Counted from the stretch's first letter, positions 16,009-25,491 are shown. The stretch: 64,000 bases of DNA from Sedimentitalea arenosa (GCF_016428585.1 NZ_JAELVR010000012.1:62001-126000); one strand, 5' to 3'. The notes: generated by a model not told the origin, from the sequence alone. A program made the numbers and translations.

Positions 16009-17126
16009 GCCTGACCTTCTTTTTGGTGTTCCGGCACTGGATCGGCCAGTTCGACGGCATCTTGGGTCAGCTCAACGGTGGATGCAACCCGCGCCGCCAG
16101 TCTTTCGGCGAAGCCGGATTGCGCCAGCTTGAAGGCCAGCTTGACCGCCGCGGACACGCCGGTCGCATCGGCGCTGCCATGGGACTTGACCACGGTGCCG
16201 TTCAGGCCCAGGAACACGCCGCCATTGACCCTGCGCGGATCGATCCGTTTCTTCAGCCGGTCGAGCGAGGAGATCGCGAGTACCGAGGCGAGGCGCGACA
16301 GGATCGAGTATTCGAACGCTTGCCGCAGCAGCGCGCCGATCAGGCTGGCGGTGCCTTCGCCGGTCTTGATCGCGACATTGCCGGTGAAGCCGTCCGTCAC
16401 GATCACGTCGGCCTTGTTGCCCGAGATGTCGGAGCCTTCGACGAATCCCACGAAGTCGAAATCGGCCTGATCGGTGAATTGCGCGATCAGGCCATGCGCT
16501 TCCTTCAACTCGGAGCGCCCCTTGTGTTCCTCGGTGCCGACATTCAGCAAGCCGATGCGCGGACGTTTCAGGTTGAGCCCGTTGCGCGCATAGGAGGCGC
16601 CCATCAGCGCGTATTGCAGCAGGTCGCGGGCATCGGCGCGGATATCGGCGCCGACATCCAGCATCACGTTGAAATTCTGCGGATTGGTCGAGGGAAAGAG
16701 GATGGCGATCGCCGGGCGGTTGACGCCGGGCAGCTTGCGCAGACGGATCACGCTCAGCGCCATCAGCGCACCGGTATTGCCGCAGGACACCGCGCCCTGG
16801 GCTTCGCCGTTGCGCACGGATTCCAGCGCCGACCACATCGACGTGCCCTTGCCGTTGCGCATCACGTGGCTGGGCTTGTCCTCCATCGAGACAACGTCGG
16901 GCGTGTCGCAATAGCGCACACGCCCGGACAGCACGTCGCGCTTGTCGACGAGCGGTCTGAGGGTCTCTTCGGGACCGTGCAGGATGAACCCGACCTGGGG
17001 ATTCTTGTCGGCGGATTTCGCAATACCCGCGACAACGGCCGAAGGGCCGTTATCCCCACCCATGGCGTCAACCGAAATGATGATGCGGTCGGCGTTTGCT
17101 GTGGTCTGATCGGACTGAGCCGTCAT
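16005..17126 (-). CDS. plsX: Phosphate acyltransferase PlsX
   Basis: 373 residues with the family start IIISVDAMGGDNGP and the motifs SCGNTGALMALS and VTDGFTGNVAIKT. It makes acyl-phosphate from acyl-ACP, the first step toward phosphatidic acid through PlsY. It sits between rpmF and fabH in the standard lipid-synthesis cluster. The first 13 residues are polar and variable; a slightly later start is possible but unneeded. Confidence 0.96.
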   Translation of the reverse strand: MTAQSDQTTANADRIIISVDAMGGDNGPSAVVAGIAKSADKNPQVGFILHGPEETLRPLVDKRDVLSGRVRYCDTPDVVSMEDKPSHVMRNGKGTSMWSALESVRNGEAQGAVSCGNTGALMALSVIRLRKLPGVNRPAIAILFPSTNPQNFNVMLDVGADIRADARDLLQYALMGASYARNGLNLKRPRIGLLNVGTEEHKGRSELKEAHGLIAQFTDQADFDFVGFVEGSDISGNKADVIVTDGFTGNVAIKTGEGTASLIGALLRQAFEYSILSRLASVLAISSLDRLKKRIDPRRVNGGVFLGLNGTVVKSHGSADATGVSAAVKLAFKLAQSGFAERLAARVASTVELTQDAVELADPVPEHQKEGQA

Positions 17127-17147
17127 GCAAAGGCCTGTCTGGCCTTC

Positions 17148-17354
17148 TTAGGCCGCGTCTTCATCCAGATCGATTTCGTCGGCCAGGGCGACGATTTCCT
17201 TGTCGTCATAGTGGCCGCAGGCCGCACACACGTGGTGCGGGCGCTTCAGCTCGCCACAATTGGGGCATTCGTTCGGGTTTGCAGCAACCAGAGCGTCATG
17301 CGCACGACGGTTGTTGCGGCGCGACTTGGATACTTTGTTCTGTTGGACAGCCAT
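17148..17354 (-). CDS. rpmF: 50S ribosomal protein L32
   Basis: 68 residues, [22 protein letters not shown]..., with a zinc-ribbon pattern ([18 protein letters not shown]) of two CxxC pairs. It is a structural protein of the large subunit. It lies 21 bp before plsX. The 216 bp upstream, to the DUF177 gene, hold no further gene that I can see. Confidence 0.97.
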   Translation of the reverse strand: MAVQQNKVSKSRRNNRRAHDALVAANPNECPNCGELKRPHHVCAACGHYDDKEIVALADEIDLDEDAA

Positions 17355-17570
17355 GTCTCAACCTTTGTCTGATAGGGGCCGGCGGGCGATCCCGAGGGCC
17401 GAGTTGCAGTGTTCGTTTCGCGTATCGATCCGACCGGCGTGACGTGCGTTTAGGCCGAGGCCCGCCCGATGTCCAATCTTAAATCCGATGAGCGCGCGAA
17501 AATACTTCGATTCACGCGCGGTGCAAGCAGTTTTTCCGGCGCTCGCCGCAGACAGGCGGCCGGGGCCGCG

Positions 17571-18107
17571 TCAGTCGTCCTTGGCGAGCGCATCGCGCAG
17601 GCCGGCCAGTCCCGCGAAGGGGCGCGTATCCTCGTCGCGCATCGGGGTGACCCCCGGTTCGGCAAAGACCGATTCTCCCAGTGCGGCGTCCGGGGTCCTG
17701 GGGTAGAGCGGCAACGCCAGGGCCAAGGCTTCGGCCATGACCACGGCCGGATCGATGACCGGGCCGAGCTGTTCCAGCGTGTCATCTTCGGGCATCTCGA
17801 CCTCTTCCGCCTCGATCTCGGGCATGTCGGCGAGAAAGGTCCTGCGCACCTCGGTGTCGATGCGCGTGGTCACCGGCTCGAGCGAAACGACGCAGGGCTG
17901 GACCACGGTTGCGCCCAACTCGCCCGTGAGAACCCAGTCCTTTCGGCCCTGCGCGGCGATCTGTCCGGCAAAGCGCAGCTTGCGCAATCCCTGCAGGCCG
18001 AGTTCCGCGGCGAGGGCCTTCAGCACCTCGGCTCCCGGGCGCAGGTCGAACGCGGTTGGGGTGTTCTGGGACAGGTCGGCGACCCGCAAGGCAGTCTTGT
18101 CGGTCAT
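17571..18107 (-). CDS. DUF177 (YceD-family) protein
   Basis: 178 residues from ATG at 18107 (MTDKTALRVADLSQNTP). The family core RKLRFAGQIAAQGRKDWVLTGELGATVVQPCVVSLEPVTTRID contains the usual VxQxCxVTLEPV-type motif, and an acidic stretch (EIEAEEVEMPEDDTLEQLG) follows. DUF177 proteins are almost always next to rpmF and are linked to 23S rRNA or large-subunit maturation. It is divergent from the BamE-like gene. Confidence 0.92.
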   Translation of the reverse strand: MTDKTALRVADLSQNTPTAFDLRPGAEVLKALAAELGLQGLRKLRFAGQIAAQGRKDWVLTGELGATVVQPCVVSLEPVTTRIDTEVRRTFLADMPEIEAEEVEMPEDDTLEQLGPVIDPAVVMAEALALALPLYPRTPDAALGESVFAEPGVTPMRDEDTRPFAGLAGLRDALAKDD

Positions 18108-18191
18108 CGTGCAGCTTTCGTTTCTTGAACCCGGCGGTTGGTTTCTATAATCGGGATAAGAGGCGCAAGGCGCCAAGACAAGAGGGCACCC

Positions 18192-18662
18192 ATGGGCGGA
18201 ACCGCAGCGCAGGTGAAACGGATGGCCCGTGTCGTCGTGGTCGCGGGGCTCGTGGCGACGGTGGCGGGCTGCACCGCGATCTATCGCGACCACGGATACG
18301 TGCCGACCGAGGAAGACCTCGCCGAGGTCACCGTCGGCGTGGATACCCGCGACACGGTGGCCGAGACCATCGGCGCGCCGACCGCGTCGGGTGTTCTGAA
18401 CGATGGCGGCTATTACTACGTCAGCAGCCGGATGCGCCACTATGGCGCTACCCAGCCGCGCGTGGTCGAGCGCCAGTTGGTCGCGATCAGCTTCAGCCAG
18501 CGCGGGGTGGTCGAGAACATCGAACGCTACAGCCTGCAGGATGGGCGCGTGATCGCGCTCAACCGCCGTGTGACCGAGACGTCGGTGAACAACACCAGCT
18601 TCCTGCGCCAGCTTCTCGGCAATCTCGGCAACTTCAGCCCGACAGACGCGCTGCCGGAATAG
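18192..18662 (+). CDS. bamE: BamE/SmpA-type outer-membrane lipoprotein
   Basis: 156 residues. The signal peptide ends in a lipobox, VATVAGC, with the lipidated Cys at about residue 27. The SmpA/OmlA domain follows (DLAEVTVGVDTRDTVAETIGAPT, GGYYYVSSRM, VERQLVAISFSQRGVVENIERY). BamE is a small subunit of the BAM complex that inserts beta-barrel proteins into the outer membrane. The start was chosen for the signal peptide; an upstream in-frame start at 18138 would hide it. Confidence 0.9.
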   Translation: MGGTAAQVKRMARVVVVAGLVATVAGCTAIYRDHGYVPTEEDLAEVTVGVDTRDTVAETIGAPTASGVLNDGGYYYVSSRMRHYGATQPRVVERQLVAISFSQRGVVENIERYSLQDGRVIALNRRVTETSVNNTSFLRQLLGNLGNFSPTDALPE

Positions 18663-18664
18663 GG

Positions 18665-19501
18665 ATGCGCCTGTCCGGCTTTCCCGCGCCGGAGCGCTCC
18701 GCGAACGGGCCGCCCGAGTCGCGCGTCGTGTTGCGCCGCGGGCGGTACACGGTCTCTTGCACCGAGGATCCGGACGAGATCGCCCGGGCGCAGGCGTTGC
18801 GGGCGCTGTGCTTCGACATCCGCGCGCCGGACCGTGACGAGTGGGACGGGCGCTGCCGCCACTTCCTCGTCACCGATCTCTCCCACGGTCGGCTGGTGGG
18901 CGTGTTCCGGACCCTGCTGCTCACGCCCGAGGAGGCGGCAGAGGCGAGCTATGCGGCGCGCTTCTACGATCTTGCGGCGTTGACGGCGTTTCCGGGGCCG
19001 ATCCTGGAGCTTGGGCGGTTCTGCGTTCATCCCGGCGTGGCGGATCCGGACGTGCTGCGCATTGCGTGGGGGGCGCTGGCACGGATGGTCGACGACACGG
19101 ACGCGCGCCTGCTGATGGGCTGCTCGTCCTTTCCGGGGCTCGAAGCGGCGCCTTACCGCGACTGTTTCGCTTTGCTGCGGGCGCGGCATCTGGCGCCCGC
19201 GCGATGGGCGCCGCGACCGCGGGCGCCGGAGATCCACAGGTTCGCAGCCGATACCCAGTCTCCTTTCGATCCGGCAACGGGCGTGTCGCGGATGCCGTCG
19301 CTTCTGCGCAGCTACCTGACGATGGGAGGTTGGGTCAGCGATCACGCGGTGGTGGATCGGGAGATGAATACCCTGCACGTGTTCACCGGGGTCGAGATCG
19401 ACGCCATTCCACCGGCGCGCAAGGCCTTGCTGCGGCGCATTGCCGGTGAAGACGGGAGCCTCCGGCGGGAGTATTTGGGCAAAGATGAAGCGGCGCGTTG
19501 A
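18665..19501 (+). CDS. olsB: GNAT acyltransferase, OlsB-like (ornithine lipid synthesis)
   Basis: 278 residues, 2 bp after the BamE-like stop. The N-terminal pattern RYTVSCTEDPDEIARAQALRALCFD and the core ILELGRFCVHPGVADPDVLRIAWGALARMV are typical of OlsB-type N-acyltransferases, which add a 3-hydroxyacyl chain from ACP to ornithine. This is the first step to lyso-ornithine lipid. No olsA-type O-acyltransferase follows; the next gene is an ABC-F ATPase. An autoinducer-synthase-like or other GNAT role is a less likely alternative. Confidence 0.72.
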   Translation: MRLSGFPAPERSANGPPESRVVLRRGRYTVSCTEDPDEIARAQALRALCFDIRAPDRDEWDGRCRHFLVTDLSHGRLVGVFRTLLLTPEEAAEASYAARFYDLAALTAFPGPILELGRFCVHPGVADPDVLRIAWGALARMVDDTDARLLMGCSSFPGLEAAPYRDCFALLRARHLAPARWAPRPRAPEIHRFAADTQSPFDPATGVSRMPSLLRSYLTMGGWVSDHAVVDREMNTLHVFTGVEIDAIPPARKALLRRIAGEDGSLRREYLGKDEAAR

Positions 19502-19532
19502 CGCTGTCGTGGCGGGGCGGTAGCAGACGCTC

Positions 19533-21341
19533 ATGGCGCGCATTCCCCTGCTTCAGCTGTCGGGCATTTCCCTGACCTTCGGTGGCGACCCGGTGTTTTC
19601 CGGGCTCGACCTCGTGGTGCAGCCGGGCGACCGGCTGGCGTTGGTCGGACGCAACGGGTCGGGCAAGTCGACCCTGATGAAGGTGATGGCGGGTCTGGTC
19701 GAGCCCGACGCGGGCGAGGTCGTGCTGACGCCCGGGCAGAGCGTCGGCTACATGGAGCAGGACCCGGATCTTTCGGGCTTCGCCACGCTCGGGGACTATG
19801 CCGCGAGCGACCTCGATCCGGGTGAGCTCTATCGTGTCGAGCGTGCGGGTGAGGGATTGCGCTTCGATCCCGCGCGGGCGGTGGAGACCGCATCGGGCGG
19901 CGAGCGACGGCGGGCGGCGCTGGCCAAGCTGATGGGCGAGGCGCCCGACCTGATGCTGCTGGACGAGCCGACCAACCACCTGGACATCGAGGCGATCGGC
20001 TGGCTTGAGCGCGAGTTGGGCGCCACGCGCGCAGGTTTCGTGCTGATCAGCCACGACCGGGCGTTCCTGCGGCAACTGGCGCGGGCGACGCTCTGGGTCG
20101 ACCGGGGCATCGTGCGCCGCCAGGACAAGGGGTTCGATGCATTCGAGGCCTGGCGTGACGAGATCTGGGCCGAGGAGGACATGCAGCGCCACAAGCTGAA
20201 CCGTCTGATCAAGGCCGAAGCGCGCTGGGCGGTCGAGGGCATCAGCGCCCGGCGCAAGCGCAACCAGGGCCGGGTGCGGGCGCTGCAGGGGCTGCGGGCC
20301 GAACGCGCCGGCCAAATCCGCCGCCAGGGGACGGCCGACCTGTCGCTGGAGTCGGGGCCGCAATCCGGGCGCAAGGTGATCGAAGCGGTCGGTATCGCCA
20401 AGGCGTTCGGCGCGCGCCCAATCGTGCAGGATTTTTCGCTGACCGTGCAACGGGGCGACCGGGTGGCCTTTGTCGGCCCGAACGGCGCGGGCAAGACGAC
20501 CCTTCTCAAGCTGCTTCTGGGCGAGATCGCGCCCGACACCGGCAGCGTGCGACTGGGCACCAATCTCGAGATCGCCGTTTTCGACCAGGCGCGTGCGCAG
20601 CTCGACCCCGACATGAGCCTCTGGGAAAGCTTGACCGGGGATTCGGACATCCGGGTTTCGGGCAAGGCCGACCAGGTGATGGTGCGGGGCGCGCCGCGCC
20701 ATGTGGTCGGGTATCTCAAGGATTTCCTGTTTGACGAGGCGCAGGCCCGCGCGCCGGTGCGCTCGCTGTCGGGGGGCGAAAAGGCAAGGCTCCTGCTGGC
20801 GCGGCTGATGGCCCGGCAGAGCAACCTGCTGGTGCTGGACGAGCCGACGAACGACCTGGATGTCGAGACGCTGGACCTGTTGCAGGAGATTCTCGACGAG
20901 TATGACGGGACGGTTCTGCTGGTCAGCCACGACCGCGATTTCCTCGACCGCGTGGCGACCAGCACCGTGGTGCTGGACGGCCATGGCCGCGCGACTGTCT
21001 ATGCGGGCGGATGGAGCGACTACGTGGCCCAACGCGGCCCCGACGATGCGGTCGAGGCACCGGCCAAGCCGAAGCCGACCAGGGAGAAACCCGCGAAACC
21101 GGCCGCCCGCAAAGCGGGCCTGTCCTTCACCGAGAAGCACCGGCTCGAATCGTTGCCGGGCGAAATCGAACGACTGGAGGCCGAGATCGCCAAGCTCGAA
21201 ACCCTGCTGGCCGATCCCGAGCTTTTCACGCGCGAGCCGCTCAAGTTCAAGAAGGCGACCGAGGCGCTGGTGGCGCGCCAGGGCCGGCTGGTGGAGGCCG
21301 AGGAAGATTGGCTGACGCTGGAAGAAAAGGCGGGAGGCTAG
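19533..21341 (+). CDS. ABC-F family ATPase (Uup-like)
   Basis: 602 residues with two ABC domains and no membrane segments. The Walker A motifs are GRNGSGKST and GPNGAGKTT. The signatures are SGGERRR and LSGGEKAR, and the Walker B regions are LMLLDEPTNHLD and LVLDEPTNDLD. The inter-domain linker is Arg-rich (KAEARWAVEGISARRKRNQGR). A C-terminal coiled-coil (LPGEIERLEAEIAKLETLL) marks the Uup subgroup. ABC-F proteins act on ribosomes or on DNA structures rather than in transport. Confidence 0.93.
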   Translation: MARIPLLQLSGISLTFGGDPVFSGLDLVVQPGDRLALVGRNGSGKSTLMKVMAGLVEPDAGEVVLTPGQSVGYMEQDPDLSGFATLGDYAASDLDPGELYRVERAGEGLRFDPARAVETASGGERRRAALAKLMGEAPDLMLLDEPTNHLDIEAIGWLERELGATRAGFVLISHDRAFLRQLARATLWVDRGIVRRQDKGFDAFEAWRDEIWAEEDMQRHKLNRLIKAEARWAVEGISARRKRNQGRVRALQGLRAERAGQIRRQGTADLSLESGPQSGRKVIEAVGIAKAFGARPIVQDFSLTVQRGDRVAFVGPNGAGKTTLLKLLLGEIAPDTGSVRLGTNLEIAVFDQARAQLDPDMSLWESLTGDSDIRVSGKADQVMVRGAPRHVVGYLKDFLFDEAQARAPVRSLSGGEKARLLLARLMARQSNLLVLDEPTNDLDVETLDLLQEILDEYDGTVLLVSHDRDFLDRVATSTVVLDGHGRATVYAGGWSDYVAQRGPDDAVEAPAKPKPTREKPAKPAARKAGLSFTEKHRLESLPGEIERLEAEIAKLETLLADPELFTREPLKFKKATEALVARQGRLVEAEEDWLTLEEKAGG

Positions 21342-21344
21342 CGA

Positions 21345-21929
21345 ATGGTCCGGCGCAGCGTTCTCTTCGGGGTGCTGTGTCTGTTGGCGACGCCGATGTC
21401 CGCCGCGTCCTATGCCGAAATGCAGGCCGCCCGACCCGAACTCTTTGATCCGGACACCGGCTATCGCATCTCGCGCCACCGCGCGCCGACGCCCGAGGAT
21501 ATTCCGCCGCCCGCGCAGGTCGTGACCGCAGAGGAGGCGCGGACGCTGCTCGCGAACGGGGCGCTGGCGCTTGACGTGTTCGGAGCGGCGCAGTCACGGT
21601 TCGATGAACTTGACGGCACCTGGCTGGTGTCCAAACCCCGTATGAGCCTGCCCGGCGCGTTGTGGTTGCCGGAAACCGGGGCGGGGGCGATTCAGCCCGC
21701 GATCCTGCGCTACCTCGTCGACAATCTCGCGCGGGCCACGGATGGCGACACGGCGCGCCCGATCGTGGTGTTCTGCATCTCGGATTGCTGGATCAGCTGG
21801 AACGCGGCACAACGGATCGCCGGGCTGGGCTACACGCGTGTGTTCTGGTTCCGAAACGGGACGGACGGCTGGCTGGACATCGGGGGCACGCTGCAGGAGG
21901 TGCGCCCTGTGCCGGTGGACGTGGACTGA
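21345..21929 (+). CDS. Rhodanese-like protein with CxxxCW motif (PQQ-catabolism associated)
   Basis: 194 residues with an N-terminal signal peptide (MVRRSVLFGVLCLLATPMSAAS). The rhodanese-like domain contains CISDCWISWNAAQRIAGLGY, which matches the periplasmic family named for a Cys...Cys-Trp motif and found with PQQ-dependent alcohol oxidation. It sits tail-to-tail with two minus-strand genes of the same functional set (zinc hydrolase, SoxYZ-like carrier), with 2 bp between stops. The chemistry is not established; sulfur or electron relay has been proposed for this group. Confidence 0.82.
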   Translation: MVRRSVLFGVLCLLATPMSAASYAEMQAARPELFDPDTGYRISRHRAPTPEDIPPPAQVVTAEEARTLLANGALALDVFGAAQSRFDELDGTWLVSKPRMSLPGALWLPETGAGAIQPAILRYLVDNLARATDGDTARPIVVFCISDCWISWNAAQRIAGLGYTRVFWFRNGTDGWLDIGGTLQEVRPVPVDVD

Positions 21930-21931
21930 CC

Positions 21932-22885
21932 TCAGTTCGCCCGAGGCAAGACCGCCAGTTCGATGTCCGGAAACAGATGCGAGACCGATCGCTGGTATTC
22001 GTCGGGCTGCGCGCCCATCGCGGCGAAGCGTTCCGGCAGCGGCAGTTGCATCACCTCGATCATGTCGAGCCCGTCGCGCGCCGACTGGCGCAGGGTCGTG
22101 TTCAGCCAGTCGAGATAGGCGCGCGTCTGCGCGATCGATGCGCCCGCCTGGTCGAGCGGCCCGTGGCCGGGCAGGATCGCCGCGGCGTTCGTGGCCTCGA
22201 GCGTGTCGAGCGCGGCGGACCATTGCGCGAGGTCGGCCGATGGCGTCGTCGGGGCGCGGTCGTGAAACACGAGATCCCCGGCGATCAACAGGCCCGAACG
22301 CTGGTCGAGCAGGGCCATGTCCGCCGCCGTGTGGCCGGACAGCGGCAGCACGGTGAAGGCGCGCCCGTCGATCGTCACTTCGCCGCCGTCCAACACGTTG
22401 CGCGGGGGAACCACCTCGGTGCCGCGCATCCAGTCGCCGAGCAGGCGGTACATGTTGTCGGCGAAGCCGTCGCCCTCGTCCTGCGCGAGGCGGATCGTGT
22501 CGCCGAGCGCATGGATCGGCTGGGTTGCGAAAACCTGGTTGCCGAAGAAATGGTCGGGGTGGTGATGGGTGTTGACCACCGCGGAAACGCCGCGGAGATC
22601 GAGCGTGCGGGCGACCCCGGCGAGTGCCTCTCCGAAGCGCCGCGAGGGGCCGGTGTCGATGACGATCAGACCGCTGTCACCCTGCAGCAGCACGCAGTTC
22701 ACGATGGCGCCTCCATTGTCCATCGAGAAATAGTCGGTGCTGCCTTCGATCATCCAGATGCCGGGACCGGCGGGTTTCGGCTGCAGGTCATAGCTCAGCC
22801 GTGCCTGTGCGAAGGGCAGGTTGGGCAGGCCGATTGTGGCCGTGGCGCCGATCAGGGCGCAGGCGCGGCGTCGTGTGGTGATCAT
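21932..22885 (-). CDS. MBL-fold zinc hydrolase of the quinoprotein relay type
   Basis: 317 residues from the ATG at 22885, which overlaps the upstream stop by 4 bp. The N-terminus (ITTRRRACALIGATATIGLP) looks like a Tat-type or Sec signal. The metallo-beta-lactamase motif is NTHHHPDHFFGN, with further ligands in LSGHTAADM and AGDLVFHD. Periplasmic metallo-hydrolases of this kind co-occur with SoxYZ-like carriers and PQQ dehydrogenases. Coupling to the SoxYZ-like gene supports that assignment. The substrate is unknown. Confidence 0.8.
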   Translation of the reverse strand: MITTRRRACALIGATATIGLPNLPFAQARLSYDLQPKPAGPGIWMIEGSTDYFSMDNGGAIVNCVLLQGDSGLIVIDTGPSRRFGEALAGVARTLDLRGVSAVVNTHHHPDHFFGNQVFATQPIHALGDTIRLAQDEGDGFADNMYRLLGDWMRGTEVVPPRNVLDGGEVTIDGRAFTVLPLSGHTAADMALLDQRSGLLIAGDLVFHDRAPTTPSADLAQWSAALDTLEATNAAAILPGHGPLDQAGASIAQTRAYLDWLNTTLRQSARDGLDMIEVMQLPLPERFAAMGAQPDEYQRSVSHLFPDIELAVLPRAN

Positions 22886-23661
22886 CCGTTGTAACCAGCC
22901 ACCGTGATGAGACCGTCGATGTCGTTCCCATTGTTGTCGCGGCCCGTGATGCGCAGGGCTTCGGGCGTGGCGTCGGGTTCGAAATAGAGCGTGAAGGCGG
23001 GATCCTCGTTGACCGGTTCGTGCAGGTCGAGCCGCGCGATCGGCTGGCCCTGCGTGTCCGAGATGTCGAGCGTTTCTATGATGAAGACGGGAATGCCGTC
23101 GGCGAGGCCGGTGTCCATCGGATGATCCACGATCATCCGCGCCCGCCCCGTATCGGCCCAGACCTGGCCGTGGATCATGCCCAGACGTTCTTCCCAGTCG
23201 TCGCTCGCATAGGCGTGCGAGGCGGCGGTGCAGCCCCCTCCCGCGGCATCGATATAGGTGCTGCCGACATGCCACGCTCCGTCGGCGCTCCGCACCGCGG
23301 CGCGGATGGCCGTGGCCTGGTCGATCTTGAAGCGCAGGGCGATCTTGGGTGCGGCCTGCCCGGGATGATAGGTCAGGATATGCGGGATCGGCCCGTAATC
23401 GGCGAAAATGCGGATCTCCTCGACATCGCCGATCGCGGTCGCATCGACCAGGAGAGGGACGTTGACCGTGTCCTCGGCGTTCGCCGGCCCCTGCACGATC
23501 ACGCGGTCGTCAAAGCGGATGTCGAGCGGGTCGCCGAGCAGTTCCTTTTGGTGATAGGACCACATTCCCGAGCCTAGCGGGTCCGTGAGCGGGGTGCGCA
23601 CGTCGTCCGCCGCTGCAGCGGCGGTGGCGAGTGACAGCGCGGCCAACAGGGGTCTCAGCAT
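22882..23661 (-). CDS. Quinoprotein dehydrogenase-associated SoxYZ-like carrier
   Basis: 259 residues with a signal peptide (MLRPLLAALSLATAAAAA). The N-terminal SoxY-like domain carries a single Cys in DAAGGGCTAASHAY, comparable to the swinging-arm Cys of SoxY. The C-terminal SoxZ-like domain includes MIVDHPMDTGLADGIPVFIIETLDISD. This fused SoxY-SoxZ form is known next to PQQ-dependent dehydrogenases, but no dehydrogenase gene is present in this window. Confidence 0.82.
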   Translation of the reverse strand: MLRPLLAALSLATAAAAADDVRTPLTDPLGSGMWSYHQKELLGDPLDIRFDDRVIVQGPANAEDTVNVPLLVDATAIGDVEEIRIFADYGPIPHILTYHPGQAAPKIALRFKIDQATAIRAAVRSADGAWHVGSTYIDAAGGGCTAASHAYASDDWEERLGMIHGQVWADTGRARMIVDHPMDTGLADGIPVFIIETLDISDTQGQPIARLDLHEPVNEDPAFTLYFEPDATPEALRITGRDNNGNDIDGLITVAGYNG

Positions 23662-23767
23662 GTCTAGGTCCTCCCGGTCTGGCGAGCGACCGCCTCGGCA
23701 GCGGATCCTCGCCGCCCAAGATTAACACGACAGGCGCCCCTGTCGACATCCGACCTTGGTCGGGCGC

Positions 23768-24523
23768 TCAGCGCATCCTGAGCGCGCCGTCGATGCGGAT
23801 CACCTCGCCGTTGAGATAGCCCATCTCGACGATGAAGCCGGCGAGCCGACCGTATTCCGCCGGATCCCCGAGGCGCGCCGGGTTCGGCACATCGGCGGCC
23901 AGCGATTTCTGCACGTCCTCGGGGAGGCCCGCCAGCATCGGGGTCATGAAAATGCCCGGTGCGATGGTCATCACGCGGATACCGCTGCCGGCAAGGTCGC
24001 GTGCCATCGGAAGGGTCATGCCGACCACGCCGCCCTTGGAGGCCGCATAGGCGGCTTGTCCCTTCTGCCCGTCGAAAGCCGCGATCGAGGCGGTGTTCAC
24101 GATCACGCCGCGCGCGCCGTCAGGTTCGGGATCGTTCTTGGCCATTTCGAGTGCGGCCAGCCGGCAGACGTTGAAGGTGCCGATCAGGTTGATGTCGATG
24201 GTCCGGCGGAACGAGTCGAGCGGGTGCGGTCCGTCCTTGCCGATCGTCTTGATGCCATAGGCGATGCCGGCGCAGTTCACCGTGGCGGTGATCCGGCCCA
24301 TCCGTTCCGTGGCCAGCTTCACCGCGGCCGCGACGGACTCTTCGTCTGTGACATCGGTTTCGGCGAAGTGCCCGCCGATTTCGCTGGCGACCCGTGCGCC
24401 GCGTTCCGCGTCGCGGTCGAGAATCGTGACTTGCGCGCCATGCTCGGCAAAGTGGCGGGCGGTGGCTTCGCCCAGACCGGACGCGCCGCCCGTGATGATC
24501 GCTGCCGTGGTCGAAAGTTCCAT
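23768..24523 (-). CDS. SDR-family oxidoreductase (3-hydroxyacyl-CoA dehydrogenase type)
   Basis: 251 residues from an ATG preceded by GGGAGGAG. The NAD-binding motif is [12 protein letters not shown] follows in the middle, the active site is S...YAASKGG, and [10 protein letters not shown] is in the C-terminal part. Closest by pattern to type-2 (HSD17B10-like) 3-hydroxyacyl-CoA dehydrogenases: [13 protein letters not shown] and [27 protein letters not shown]. The likely role is fatty-acid or branched-chain acyl-CoA oxidation. No neighbouring acyl-CoA genes confirm this. Confidence 0.88.
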   Translation of the reverse strand: MELSTTAAIITGGASGLGEATARHFAEHGAQVTILDRDAERGARVASEIGGHFAETDVTDEESVAAAVKLATERMGRITATVNCAGIAYGIKTIGKDGPHPLDSFRRTIDINLIGTFNVCRLAALEMAKNDPEPDGARGVIVNTASIAAFDGQKGQAAYAASKGGVVGMTLPMARDLAGSGIRVMTIAPGIFMTPMLAGLPEDVQKSLAADVPNPARLGDPAEYGRLAGFIVEMGYLNGEVIRIDGALRMR

Positions 24524-24555
24524 GTCCCGCTCCTCCCGCTGATTTGAACGCTTGT

Positions 24556-25491
24556 TCAGATACACGGGCGGTCCGGGCCTGTCCAGCCGGGCGGCGGTTC
24601 CATTCGAGCGCGATCCAGCCGGGCGAGCGGGGCCAGTGCGCGCCCCAGCGGCGGCCACCAGCCCCAGGTCCCACCAAGGCGCCGCGGTGTCGCCCCCGCG
24701 CCCAGCTTGAACCGTGCAAGGCCCGGCGCGCGCTGGGTGTCGATCAGGCCGAGGTCGAGCCGCAGATGTCCCTGCTCGGCAAGCCAGCAGGCGGCGGTCC
24801 AGAGCAGCAGCGTGTGTGCCGACAAGGCGCGTCCTTCGGTGTTGGTATGGCCGATGTGATAGGTCGCGATCGCGCCATGGCGCAGGAACAGCATGGCGGC
24901 GACGATCCGGTTGCCGACCTGTGCGGTGAAGAGCTGGGCCTGTTCGGGCGCTTGCGCCGCATAGGCCAGCGTCAGCGCCTCGGGCCAGGTCCGATACCCG
25001 CGCCGGCGCTGTTGCAGCGTATCCGCGCGCAGCAGCCAATGACCGGGATCAGCAGGAAAGGCGCAGCGGGTCACCCGAAGCGGGCTCTGTTCCGCCTGCC
25101 GCAGCCGGTTGCGCCATTTCGGGTGCAGCCGGGCGCGCCGGGTCTGCTCGGGACCCGTCAGGTCGAGTTCGACCAGCGTCGCGGGCGTCATCAATGGCAC
25201 GAGTCCATACCCCGCCAATTCGGGACAGGGCGCATCCGGCGACAGGATCACCGGACCGCGTCCAAGGGCGATGCGCAGCTGCTCCAGGTCGTCCGGTCCG
25301 GTTGGCACCTGCACCCGAGACAGCATCGACAGCGTCAATCCGCCCTTGAACCGGCGCCGCATCACCAATCTGGCGGGTGCCTCGTCCAGCATCAGGGGCG
25401 GTCGCCCGCAAGCGGAGAGGGCCATCGCGAAGAACGGGTGCTGCTGCAGGGGCAGCGCGCAGGTTGTGTCGTGCGGAATGTCGAACATCAC
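24556..25491 (-). CDS. GNAT/FemAB-like (BioF2-type) acyltransferase
   Basis: 311 residues with no signal peptide or membrane segment. The central part (LHPKWRNRLRQAEQSPLRV, AAMLFLRHGAIATYHIGHTNTEGRALSAHTLLLW) has the pattern of GNAT proteins of the FemAB/BioF2 type, which transfer acyl or aminoacyl groups to surface polymers. The N-terminal half is divergent. Start at 25491 or one codon later. It is a single gene between the SDR and the small membrane peptide; the substrate cannot be inferred. Confidence 0.65.
   Translation of the reverse strand: MMFDIPHDTTCALPLQQHPFFAMALSACGRPPLMLDEAPARLVMRRRFKGGLTLSMLSRVQVPTGPDDLEQLRIALGRGPVILSPDAPCPELAGYGLVPLMTPATLVELDLTGPEQTRRARLHPKWRNRLRQAEQSPLRVTRCAFPADPGHWLLRADTLQQRRRGYRTWPEALTLAYAAQAPEQAQLFTAQVGNRIVAAMLFLRHGAIATYHIGHTNTEGRALSAHTLLLWTAACWLAEQGHLRLDLGLIDTQRAPGLARFKLGAGATPRRLGGTWGWWPPLGRALAPLARLDRARMEPPPGWTGPDRPCI

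Noticed and set aside
17355-17570. Possible gene between rpmF and the DUF177 gene
   Set aside because: Only short frames without ribosome-binding sites. The region probably carries the rpmF promoter.
19383-21479. 698-residue minus-strand frame opposite the ABC-F gene
   Set aside because: Shadow of a clear two-domain ATPase with all motifs intact.
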